From Sphingopyxis sp. L1A2A (GTDB lineage Bacteria > Pseudomonadota > Alphaproteobacteria > Sphingomonadales > Sphingomonadaceae): 64,000 nt of DNA. A model generated the notes under the pieces. That model worked only from the letters and a program-made list of their open reading frames with translations, made no database searches and had not been told where the DNA came from. Position numbers and translations under genes: made by a program. Each line of letters begins with the position of its first letter. Position 1 is the first letter of the stretch. This document shows positions 6,712 to 14,674 of this stretch, one piece after another. The stretch covers positions 1 through 64,000 of the forward strand of contig NZ_SCOT01000005.1 of assembly GCF_005502465.1 (NCBI RefSeq), in the 5' to 3' direction.

Positions 6712-9003
6712 CTATGCGGTGCGGTTTTGCGACGGGGCGGCGAGGGTCGCCGCGAGCTCGGAAAATAATTGAGGTTTGCCAAGATGATAACCTTGACCAA
6801 CATCACAGCCGAGCTGGTCGAGCAGGGCCATTGTTTCAGCATCTTCAATGCCTTCGGCGACCGCAACGGCGCCCAGGCGATGGGCTAGGTCAATGGTCGA
6901 CTTAACGACTTCAAGGTTTCGTTGCGAATCGCGCATCGTCATCACGAATCGCTTGTCGATCTTGATTTCGTCGGCTTCGATTTCGGTCAGATATTCGAGG
7001 TTTGACTGGCCGGTGCCATAATCGTCGATCGACAGGCGGATGCCGGTGCGGCGGAGCTGGGCGAGTGTCTGGCGTGCCTGGCGGCTGTTTTCGATCTGCG
7101 CGGTTTCAGTGATCTCGATGGTCAGGATTTCGGGCGGCAGATGGTGCGCAGTCAGCATGACGCGGATCGTGCCGACAAGGTCGCTATGGTCGAGCAGCGT
7201 GGCCGACAGGTTGACCGACATGTTGATCCGGTGGCCGCGCTCGTGGAGCTGCGCGGCCGACCGGATCGCCTGATCCATCACAAACAACGTCAGGCGATAG
7301 ATGTCCTGGCTCTTTTCGGCCTGGACGATGAACTCGTCGGGCGGGATCGGGCCGCGCGTCGGGTGCGTCCAGCGCGCTAGAGCCTCGACCCCAACCAGTG
7401 TACCGGTCGCGATCGCATATTGCGGCTGGAAGGCGACCCAGATATCGCCGCCGGTCAGTGCATCCTCGAGCTGCGAGTGGAAGCTCAATTGCCAGCCAGC
7501 ATCGTCCTTTTGGCGCGGCACATATTTCGTCCACAGCGCGCGGGTGCGGATCGCACGTTCGGCAGCGACCAGTGCCGCGGCAAGGCGCTGCGCATTCGAT
7601 CCCTCGAACTCGTCGTTGACCCCGAAGGCGATGGCGACGTCGACGCGCAATTCGCCGATCGTGAGCGGGGCGTTGAAGAGCGCGGCGAGCCCCGCCAGCT
7701 GCCCCTCGATCTGGCTGTGCTGATAATAGGGAACGAGCCATGCAAAAGTGCCGTCGAGATCGTGGTGGAGCGTCGTGCCCTGCGACGCCAGTTGCAGGCG
7801 GCGGGTGACCTGTTCGACCAGCTTGCCGATCCCGTCGCCGGGAATGAAGGCGGCGAGATCCTCGAAATTGACGACTTTCGCGGCAACGACCGTCGCGCTG
7901 CCGAACGACGCCTGCGACCGCAGTGCTTCGAAATTGGGCAGACCGGAGATCGGATTTTCGCGTTGTGCCGAATCGCGGCGGCGGGTGCGTGACACATTTG
8001 TACCGATCGCGGCGATGAAGAACAGTGCTGCACCGATCCAGACCGTTACAAGCATGAAACTCAGCGCAATCTTCGCTGCAATCAACAGAGCCGTTATCGC
8101 GACGGTCAAAGGCGTAAAGCCGCGACTTACGCGCGCGAACAATGCTGCGACAATGATTGCGACGACGAACAGAAACGCCGGAATCCAACCAACATCGACC
8201 GGATTTCCCCGTTTCAGCGTTTCTGCGGCTATCAGGTGAATATATCCGCCTGGAAGCCGATTATGGCCGGGAAGAAAGAAGGAATCTTGGAAATTGGGTG
8301 CAGTTGGCGCGAAAATGACATCCTTGCCAGCGAGTTCGCGAGCGCCGACCTTGCCGTTCGCGACGTCGGCAGCACTATAGGCCGTGATCGTTGCCGGATC
8401 ATAGGAAAAGTCGAGGCGAAAGGTCGCCGGTGTCGCGCTGGTTTTTTCGGCGATCATCGATGCGAAACTGGGCAGCAGGCGGCCATCCGCAACATAGCTG
8501 ATCGGAACGCGCCAGATCTGCCAGAACTCGGTTTCCCATGCGATGCTGGCGATTGGCACATTTACGCCGAAGGCGGGGCTGGGGAAAGTTGATATGTTTT
8601 CGTTGGTTCCCGGCGCCGACCGCGTCGGCACGGCCAGAACGACGCGATCACCCATCCGCCTTACCGCATCGGTGAGCGTCGGGAAGTCGCGATCTTTTTC
8701 GCGACGATCGAAATAGAAATCGACAAAAAGGCGCCGGGCTCCGGCGGCATTTACCGCATTGATTACAGCGGCATAGTGCATAGGCGAATAATCGCGGTTG
8801 GGCGATTGATCGAGGGTCTTGGCGTCGAGCGCGACCACGACAATGTCCCCCGACACCGGTCGCCATGCAACGCGGCCCACCGCCGCTTCGATGACGCGAT
8901 CGACCGGTTCTGTAATCGACGACAGTCCCGCCGCGATGCTGAGCAACAGCGACAGGGCAATCGTCCGCCAGCTGATGATCAGATTTTTGACCGGAATGGG
9001 CAC
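6712..9003 (-). CDS. CHASE2 - degenerate GGDEF - EAL protein (c-di-GMP phosphodiesterase)
   Basis: A membrane-bound c-di-GMP enzyme of 763 residues. A start TM helix is followed by a periplasmic CHASE2 sensor domain (about residues 40-245), a cluster of TM helices (about 260-330), a GGDEF-like domain in which the GGDEF motif is replaced by DLDGTFA (no cyclase activity expected), and an intact EAL domain: EALARW, MSVNLSA, EITETA, SIDDYGTGQ, KIDKRF, AEGIED and GQGY. It should hydrolyse c-di-GMP in response to a periplasmic signal. I chose the GTG at 9003 because GGAG lies 6 nt upstream; the TTG at 9018 has no such site. Confidence 0.9.
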   Translation of the reverse strand: MPIPVKNLIISWRTIALSLLLSIAAGLSSITEPVDRVIEAAVGRVAWRPVSGDIVVVALDAKTLDQSPNRDYSPMHYAAVINAVNAAGARRLFVDFYFDRREKDRDFPTLTDAVRRMGDRVVLAVPTRSAPGTNENISTFPSPAFGVNVPIASIAWETEFWQIWRVPISYVADGRLLPSFASMIAEKTSATPATFRLDFSYDPATITAYSAADVANGKVGARELAGKDVIFAPTAPNFQDSFFLPGHNRLPGGYIHLIAAETLKRGNPVDVGWIPAFLFVVAIIVAALFARVSRGFTPLTVAITALLIAAKIALSFMLVTVWIGAALFFIAAIGTNVSRTRRRDSAQRENPISGLPNFEALRSQASFGSATVVAAKVVNFEDLAAFIPGDGIGKLVEQVTRRLQLASQGTTLHHDLDGTFAWLVPYYQHSQIEGQLAGLAALFNAPLTIGELRVDVAIAFGVNDEFEGSNAQRLAAALVAAERAIRTRALWTKYVPRQKDDAGWQLSFHSQLEDALTGGDIWVAFQPQYAIATGTLVGVEALARWTHPTRGPIPPDEFIVQAEKSQDIYRLTLFVMDQAIRSAAQLHERGHRINMSVNLSATLLDHSDLVGTIRVMLTAHHLPPEILTIEITETAQIENSRQARQTLAQLRRTGIRLSIDDYGTGQSNLEYLTEIEADEIKIDKRFVMTMRDSQRNLEVVKSTIDLAHRLGAVAVAEGIEDAETMALLDQLGCDVGQGYHLGKPQLFSELAATLAAPSQNRTA

Positions 9004-9117
9004 GCACGTCTCCAGCAATTGCCGGTCGTGCCTAGTCTCAGATGGTTATCATCGCGTTAATCATGAACAAATTCTTGCCCATGCTGATCCTCGAAAACTG
9101 TTTTGAATCCGCGCGTT

Positions 9118-10860
9118 TCAGGCGATTGTCGGTAAGGGAGCGAGCGTCGCGTCGCCGGCCAGGGCGGAGGCGGCCAGCCCGGTTGCCGCGGGCACGATTT
9201 GCTGCAGATAAAAGCGCGTCGAGGCGATCTTTGCCTCCAGAAAGACGCGGTCGCCGCTGCCGCTTTCGAGCGCCGCCTTTGCCGCCTGGTGCTGGATCGC
9301 CATCAGCCAGCCGCAGGTCGCGGTCGCGAGCATGGTGAGATAGGGATAGCTTCCCGCGAGCCGGTCGCCGGTGTTCGCCGTCACCATCCAGTCGGTGACC
9401 GCGCGACAGGCATCGGCGAGCTGCTGAAGCTCCGGAAAATCGGCGGCGCCGTGCGCGATGTCGTCGATCAGGCCGCGGACCAGATCGCCCCCCGCCATGC
9501 CGAGCTTGCGGCCGACCAGATCAGCGGCCTGGATGCCGTTGGTGCCTTCGTAAATCGGCGCGATGCGGGCGTCGCGATAATGCTGCGCAGCGCCGGTTTC
9601 CTCGATAAAGCCCATGCCGCCATGGACCTGAATCCCCAGGCTGGCGACCTCGCAGCCGATGTCGGTCGCGTGCGCCTTGACCAGCGGGATCAGGATTTCG
9701 GCGCGCATCGCGGCGGCTTCGTCGCCGAGCTTGCCAAAGTCGATCTGCGCCGCGGCATAGTAAGTGAGCGCGCGCGCGGCCTCGGTCTGGGCGCGCATCC
9801 GCCACAGCATGCGGCGGACGTCGGGGTGCTGGTCGATGGTGACCGGCGAGCGGTCGGCGGTGCCCGCGAGCGCCGACTGGACGCGTTCGGCGGCGAAGTG
9901 CTGCGCCTGCTGGGTCGCGCGCTCGGCGATCTGGATGCCCTGACAGCCGATCATCAGGCGGGCGTTGTTCATCATCACGAACATCGCGCGCATACCGCCC
10001 ATTTCGGCGCCGACGATCTCGCCAAGGCAATCCTCGTCCTCGCCATAGATCATCACTGCGGTCGGCGAGCCGTGAATGCCGAGCTTATGCTCGATCGACG
10101 CGCAGCGGACGCCGTTCGCGTGCGCGGGCTTGCCGCCCGCATCGAGGCGAAATTTGGGGACGAGGAACAGCGAAATGCCGCGCGTGCCCTCGGGCGCGCC
10201 GGGGGTGCGGGCGAGGACGAGGTGGACGATATTGTCGGTGAGGTCATGCTCGCCAAAGGTGATGAAGATCTTTTGCCCCTTGATCTTGTACAGCCCGGCA
10301 TGGTCGCCCTCGGTGACCAGTTCAGCGACCGTGCGCAGCGCGCCGACGTCGCTGCCCGCGGCGGGCTCGGTCAGGTTCATCGTGCCGTTCCACTCGCCGG
10401 TGATCAGCTTGGGCAGCCAGGTCTGGCGCTGTTCCTCGGTGCCATAGGCCATCAGCGCGTGGATCGCGCCGGGGGTGAGGATGCTGCAGAGCGAGAAGCC
10501 CATGTTGGCGCTGCCGAGCGCCTCGATCACCACCGTCGCGAGGGTGAAGGGCAGATCCTGGCCGCCATATTCGCCAGGGCCGTCGATGCTGCCCCAGCCG
10601 GCCTCGACGAACTGCCTGTACGCTTCCCTGAACCCCGGCGGCATGATGACCTTGCCGTCTTCCCATTTGGGGTTGTGGACGTCGCCAACACGGTTGAGCG
10701 GGGCGTAAACCTCGGCCGCGAATTCGCCGATGCCGGTGACGATCGCTTCGACCATGTCGGGGGTCGCGGCGGCGAATTTGTCATGCGCCGCCATCGCGTC
10801 GATGCGCGCGATATGGTCGAGGACGAAGAGTTGTTCGGTGGTCGGCGGTGTGTAGGTCAT
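9118..10860 (-). CDS. Acyl-CoA dehydrogenase (long FadE/DmdC-like form)
   Basis: A 580-residue FAD-dependent acyl-CoA dehydrogenase, longer than the classical 380-residue enzymes because of an extra C-terminal domain typical of the FadE/DmdC-like branch. Visible are the FAD-binding NLTEPAAGSDVGAL region, FITFGEHD, and the catalytic-base segment YEGTNGIQ, with the extra C-terminal region after it. It catalyses alpha-beta desaturation of an acyl-CoA; chain-length preference cannot be read. The ATG lies 3 nt from the end of a 264-bp inverted-repeat element, so its leader and ribosome binding site are supplied by, or were altered by, that element. Confidence 0.93.
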   Translation of the reverse strand: MTYTPPTTEQLFVLDHIARIDAMAAHDKFAAATPDMVEAIVTGIGEFAAEVYAPLNRVGDVHNPKWEDGKVIMPPGFREAYRQFVEAGWGSIDGPGEYGGQDLPFTLATVVIEALGSANMGFSLCSILTPGAIHALMAYGTEEQRQTWLPKLITGEWNGTMNLTEPAAGSDVGALRTVAELVTEGDHAGLYKIKGQKIFITFGEHDLTDNIVHLVLARTPGAPEGTRGISLFLVPKFRLDAGGKPAHANGVRCASIEHKLGIHGSPTAVMIYGEDEDCLGEIVGAEMGGMRAMFVMMNNARLMIGCQGIQIAERATQQAQHFAAERVQSALAGTADRSPVTIDQHPDVRRMLWRMRAQTEAARALTYYAAAQIDFGKLGDEAAAMRAEILIPLVKAHATDIGCEVASLGIQVHGGMGFIEETGAAQHYRDARIAPIYEGTNGIQAADLVGRKLGMAGGDLVRGLIDDIAHGAADFPELQQLADACRAVTDWMVTANTGDRLAGSYPYLTMLATATCGWLMAIQHQAAKAALESGSGDRVFLEAKIASTRFYLQQIVPAATGLAASALAGDATLAPLPTIA

Positions 10861-10863
10861 AAA

Positions 10864-11127
10864 GGGTCAGCATCCCTTGCTGGCACGGTCGAGGCGTCGA
10901 AATGGCGAAGATATCGCTTTCGCGTGGCCGCCGCAGATGGTGGTTCCATCTGCAAGGCCGCGTGGAAGCGAGGTCGAAGCCATTTCGGCGTCCCTGCGGG
11001 ATTTGGCCGATTTTGTCCATGGCGGCGTCAGCGAGACTTGAAGTATCGACATACTGCGGCGCCTCGCGTCCTAGCCCTGAACAAAATCGACTCAAACCTC
11101 GACCGCGCCAGCAAGGGATGCTGACCC
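10864..11127. mobile_element. 264-bp element with 31-bp terminal inverted repeats (MITE-like)
   Basis: The ends 10864-10894 and 11097-11127 are inverted copies of each other over 31 bp with a single mismatch; they begin GGGTCAGCATCCCTTGCTGG. The interior has smaller palindromes (GCAGATGG...CCATCTGC near 10935-10956) and no plausible gene. Size, near-perfect termini and lack of coding sequence fit a miniature inverted-repeat element or a bulky extragenic palindrome. No clear target-site duplication is visible. It occupies almost the whole space between tsaC and the acyl-CoA dehydrogenase gene. Confidence 0.7.
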
Positions 11128-11178
11128 TGCTCCCCGCTTTTGCTGGCGATTCTGTGGTGGCCGCGGCTATAGCGCGGC

Positions 11179-12138
11179 ATGGCGAAGGGTCAAACGAACG
11201 ACAGCATGGCGACCGAGGTCTTGCCGTTTAACACGGATGCGATAGCGCGCGCCGCGGCGCTGGTTGGCGCGGGGCAGCCGGTCGCGGTGCCGACCGAGAC
11301 GGTCTATGGGCTCGCTGCCGACGCGCGCAACCCGCAAGCAGTGGCGCGGATTTATGCCGCAAAGGGGCGCCCCGATTTCAATCCGTTGATTGTCCATGTG
11401 CCCGAACTGGCGGCGGCGGAGCGGTTGGGGGTGTTTGGCGCGGCCGAGCGGGCGCTGGCGGCGGGCTTCTGGCCCGGACCGCTGACGTTGGTGGTGCCGC
11501 GCCGCGCCGATTGCCCGGTCGCGAGCATTGCGACGGCGGGGCTGGACACGATCGCGCTGCGGGTGCCGGGGCACCGGGCGATGCAGGCATTGCTGGCGGC
11601 GACAGGCGCGCCGCTGGCCGCGCCGAGCGCCAATGCGAGCGGGGGGGTGAGCCCGACGAAGGCGGGGCATGTGCTGGCCACGCTGGACGGGCGGATCGCG
11701 CTGGTGATCGACGATGGGCCGACGACGGCGGGCGTCGAGTCCACCATCGCGCGCGTCAAGGACGGGGCGGTCGAGGTGCTGCGGCCGGGGCCGGTGACGT
11801 CCAACATGCTGGCCGAGGCGAGCGGGCTAGTCGTTGCGGGCGTCATGGGATCGGAGGTCGTCGCGCCGGGGATGCTCGCGAGCCATTATGCGCCGGGCAA
11901 GCCGGTGCGGCTGGGGGCGGTGGATTTTGCGGATGATGAGTTCGGGATCGGGTTCGGGGCGGTCGCTGGCGATTATGTTCTGAGCGAGGCGGGCGATCTG
12001 ACCGAGGCAGCGGCGCGCTTGTTCGATGCGTTGCACGCGGGCGCGGCGAGCGTGAAGGCGCGGATTGCGGTGGCGGCGGTTCCAAGCGATGGGCTGGGTG
12101 CGGCGATCAATGATCGGTTGGCGAGGGCGGCGGTTTAA
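11179..12138 (+). CDS. tsaC: L-threonylcarbamoyladenylate synthase (TsaC/Sua5)
   Basis: Makes threonylcarbamoyl-AMP from threonine, bicarbonate and ATP for the t6A modification of tRNAs reading ANN codons. The YrdC fold occupies residues 15-200 with the expected PTETVYGLA, KGRP, SANASG and GVESTI motifs. A C-terminal Sua5 domain (about 215-319, starting after SHYAPG) makes this the long Sua5 form. ATGs at 11179 and 11206 are both possible; neither has a strong ribosome binding site, and conserved sequence begins after the second. Confidence 0.95.
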   Translation: MAKGQTNDSMATEVLPFNTDAIARAAALVGAGQPVAVPTETVYGLAADARNPQAVARIYAAKGRPDFNPLIVHVPELAAAERLGVFGAAERALAAGFWPGPLTLVVPRRADCPVASIATAGLDTIALRVPGHRAMQALLAATGAPLAAPSANASGGVSPTKAGHVLATLDGRIALVIDDGPTTAGVESTIARVKDGAVEVLRPGPVTSNMLAEASGLVVAGVMGSEVVAPGMLASHYAPGKPVRLGAVDFADDEFGIGFGAVAGDYVLSEAGDLTEAAARLFDALHAGAASVKARIAVAAVPSDGLGAAINDRLARAAV

Positions 12139-12144
12139 AAAAGT

Positions 12145-12224
12145 CCGTTCGCATCGAGCGAAGTCGAGATGCCGCTCAGTCATGCACTGACGATGGGTGT
12201 CTCGACTTCGCTCGACACGAACGG
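12145..12224. repeat. Extragenic palindrome, family C (copy 1)
   Basis: Inverted repeat with arms CCGTTCGCATCGAGCGAAGT and its near-complement ending GAACGG, located between convergent tsaC and the EamA transporter. A second copy is at 24931-25010. Confidence 0.8.
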
Positions 12225-12241
12225 AGATAGGGGCCGCTAGG

Positions 12242-13144
12242 CTAAGCCGCCGCCGGCTCGATGGGATCGAGCTGCGGGGTTTTCCTTGCCACGATCAGAC
12301 AGCCGACGACGATCAGCCCCGCGCCGGCGATCGTCGGCCAGGTCACCGCCTCGTCGAAGAACATCGACCCGAACAGCATCGCCCACAGAAAGCCGGTATA
12401 TTCGGTGGTCGCCAGAATCTGCGCCTCGGCGCGGGCATAGGCCCAGCTGAGCAGCAGCAGCGAGGTGACCGCGAGGATTGCGGCGCCAAGGATGTGCGGG
12501 GCGTGCTCGCCGCCGGGAACCGCGAGCAACCACGGGGCGCCAAGCGCCAGGATCAGCGCGACGAAGCCGTTCTGGAAAAAGGCGATCTCCATCGGCTCGG
12601 CCATCTTCGCCTGCCGCCGCGCGAGGATGAGATTATAGGCATAGAGCAGCGCCGAGCCGACGACCGCCGTGACCGCCCACAGCGCATCGGGCGCATAGTC
12701 GCCGCGCCCCAGCTTGCCCGCGACGATGACGATCACCCCGGCGATGCCGAGCAATGAGGCGATGATCGAGCGCGGGCCGATCCGTTCGCCCAGGAAAATC
12801 GCCGCCATATAGAGCGTCGCCAGCGGCGCGATGAAGGCGATCGCGATCGCCTCGGCCATCGGCAATCGCGCCAGCGCCCAGAAAAAGCTGACCGCCATGC
12901 CCGCGACGAACAGCGAGCGGACGGCGTGGATACGAAGCGTGGCGCGGTCGGGCATCGCGGGGCGCGACGCGAAATAAAGCGCGCCGCTGAGGATCGTCCC
13001 GGCCCCGGTGCGCCACAGGACGGCGTTGTAAGCGCCGATGTCGATCGACAGCCCCTTCATCAGGACGTCCATCGCCGAAAAGGTCGCGATGCCCGCGCAG
13101 GCGATGAGGAACGGGATGACAGGAGAGGGCGAATCGGGACGCAT
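12242..13144 (-). CDS. EamA/DMT family inner-membrane transporter
   Basis: A 300-residue protein with two tandem EamA repeats, about five TM helices each, typical of drug/metabolite transporters that export amino acids, nucleobases or unknown metabolites. Signature segments include SAMDVLMKGLSIDIGAYNAVLWR early in repeat 1, EAIAIAFIAPLATLYMAA, and the second-repeat GFLWAMLFGSMFFDEAVTWP. I chose the ATG at 13144; the frame extends to 13270 through a palindrome and is not conserved there. The substrate cannot be deduced. Confidence 0.9.
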   Translation of the reverse strand: MRPDSPSPVIPFLIACAGIATFSAMDVLMKGLSIDIGAYNAVLWRTGAGTILSGALYFASRPAMPDRATLRIHAVRSLFVAGMAVSFFWALARLPMAEAIAIAFIAPLATLYMAAIFLGERIGPRSIIASLLGIAGVIVIVAGKLGRGDYAPDALWAVTAVVGSALLYAYNLILARRQAKMAEPMEIAFFQNGFVALILALGAPWLLAVPGGEHAPHILGAAILAVTSLLLLSWAYARAEAQILATTEYTGFLWAMLFGSMFFDEAVTWPTIAGAGLIVVGCLIVARKTPQLDPIEPAAA

Positions 13145-13160
13145 GGTGGGGCTGTACCTT

Positions 13161-13331
13161 GCCTTCTCTCCTTCGGGGAGAAGGATATGGAGCCTTACCG
13201 CGAAGCGGTGAGGCGGAGTTGGATGAGGGTTGGGACTTTGCAGGCGATGGTGAAGCTGGCTGACCCTCACCCAGCTTCAGCTAGGCGGCAAGCCGCCAAG
13301 CTTTCGCAACCCTCTCCCCCAAGGGGAGAGG
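13161..13331. repeat. Extragenic palindrome, family D (long form)
   Basis: Intergenic DNA between the EamA gene and the SDR gene, with an opening hairpin (CTCCTTCGGGGAG), AAGGATATGGAGCCTTACCG, and closing CCCTCTCCCCCAAGGGGAGAGGG. Positions 56459-56638 show the same order of blocks, so this is a dispersed element rather than chance. Confidence 0.7.
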
Positions 13332-13336
13332 GAATA

Positions 13337-14116
13337 TCACCGAAACGTCGCTTGTCCCGCCCCGTCAATGTTGAGTTTCTGGCCCGAGCAGTAGGAATTC
13401 GCGTCGCTGACGAACCAGACGACCGCGGCGGCGACGTCGGCGGGGACGGCGACGCGGCCGAAGGGCATTTTGGCGGCGAGATGCTGGATGTCGTCCTGAC
13501 CGGTGATCGCGCGCGACAGTTTTTCGCCCATGTCGCTAACGGTGAGCGCGGGGGCGACGATGTTGACGCGGACGCCGTTCGCCAGCTCTTCCTTGGCGAG
13601 CGCATAGGCCAGCGCCTCGCCCGCGGCCTTGGCCATGGTGTACGGTGCGCCGTTCGGTGAGTGGGTGTAGGTCGCGATGCTGGAGATGACAATGATGTCG
13701 CTGCGCTTGTGGGTGCGCAGCTGTGGCAGCGCAAGGCGGCTCAGGCGGTGCGGGCCGCCGGCGTGGACGGCGAAGAGTTTGTCGACTTCTTCGGGGCTGG
13801 TGTCGGCGACCGACCGGCCGCGGCTGGCGATGCCAGCGTTGTTGACCAAAATCGACATCGGTCCGAAATCGGCTTCGACTGCGGCAACCATCGCGGCACA
13901 GGCGGCTTCGTCGGTGACCGACGCCTGATAGGCTTTTGCCTTGCGACCCAAGGCGGTGATCGCGGCGACGGTTTCGGCGGCTTCCTGCGCGCCGCGGGTG
14001 TAGTTGACCGCGACGTCGGCGCCCGCTTCGGCCAGCCCGATCGCGATCCCGCGCCCGATCCCGCGCGAGGCGCCGGTGACGAGCGCGATGCGGCCCGCAA
14101 GATTCCTGTCGGCCAT
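13337..14116 (-). CDS. SDR family NAD(P)-dependent oxidoreductase
   Basis: A classical 259-residue short-chain dehydrogenase. The nucleotide-binding TGASRGIGRGI motif is at about residues 14-24, NNAG at about 90, catalytic Ser in SSIATYTHS, and the YTMAK catalytic Tyr/Lys motif near 160. The C-terminus SGQKLNIDGA resembles FabG-like 3-oxoacyl reductases, but the family is too broad to assign the substrate. It lies 10 nt from the preceding thioredoxin-like gene in the same direction, so the two are probably co-transcribed. Confidence 0.93.
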   Translation of the reverse strand: MADRNLAGRIALVTGASRGIGRGIAIGLAEAGADVAVNYTRGAQEAAETVAAITALGRKAKAYQASVTDEAACAAMVAAVEADFGPMSILVNNAGIASRGRSVADTSPEEVDKLFAVHAGGPHRLSRLALPQLRTHKRSDIIVISSIATYTHSPNGAPYTMAKAAGEALAYALAKEELANGVRVNIVAPALTVSDMGEKLSRAITGQDDIQHLAAKMPFGRVAVPADVAAAVVWFVSDANSYCSGQKLNIDGAGQATFR

Positions 14117-14126
14117 GCGTCTCTCC

Positions 14127-14618
14127 CTATTGCATCAGTTCGTTGTAAATCTCGTCGTCGCTGCGGCTGGCGGCGTTGCGCCACTTGGGTGCGGCCTTGC
14201 GGTTGAGGACGGTGCCGTCGGCGGTCAGGATCGCGACGGTCGGGGTGCCCTTGATCTTTTTGAACCCGAAGCGTTTCGGCACCGCGGGGTTGCGGCCAAG
14301 CCCGCGGACGTGCGGCATGCCGATGTCGGCATAGACGATGGTGTAGCGATCGCGGACGGGTGCGAAGCGGTCGGTGGCGATCAGATTGGCGAGCCAGGCG
14401 CTGTCGTGGCAGCCGCCGGTGCCCATCACCAGCAGGACGCGCGCCCCCGATTGCGTCGCGCTGGCGAGCGCGGCGTCGATGGCGGGCATGGGATTGGGGT
14501 CGAAGGCGGCGCTTTGATAGGCGTCTTCGATGCCGGGCAGGGTGCGCGGCTCGCTGGCCGCGGCAGGGGCGAGCGCGAGCAAGGCGGCCGCGAGCGGGAG
14601 GGGGATGATGCGCTTCAT
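14127..14618 (-). CDS. Exported thioredoxin-like protein with a CxxS motif
   Basis: A 163-residue protein with an N-terminal signal peptide (MKRIIPLPLAAALLALAPAAA). The thioredoxin fold is recognised by the active-site loop GGCHDSAW, in which the resolving Cys of CxxC is Ser, and by the cis-proline segment GTPTVAIL followed by a beta hairpin. CxxS proteins usually cannot act as simple dithiol oxidoreductases; they form mixed disulfides or act in chaperone/isomerase roles. The ATG at 14618 was preferred to 14654 because the signal sequence begins there. Upstream of the SDR gene in the same direction. Confidence 0.8.
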   Translation of the reverse strand: MKRIIPLPLAAALLALAPAAASEPRTLPGIEDAYQSAAFDPNPMPAIDAALASATQSGARVLLVMGTGGCHDSAWLANLIATDRFAPVRDRYTIVYADIGMPHVRGLGRNPAVPKRFGFKKIKGTPTVAILTADGTVLNRKAAPKWRNAASRSDDEIYNELMQ

Positions 14619-14674
14619 CCGCCGACGATAGGTTTTGCATGACGTTTCCGTCAACGTCAGTTAGCCTTTGCCCC

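Noticed and set aside
9199-11124. Plus-strand open frame of 641 codons opposite the acyl-CoA dehydrogenase
   Set aside because: Mirror frame of a conserved gene; no motif, and it runs through the inverted-repeat element.
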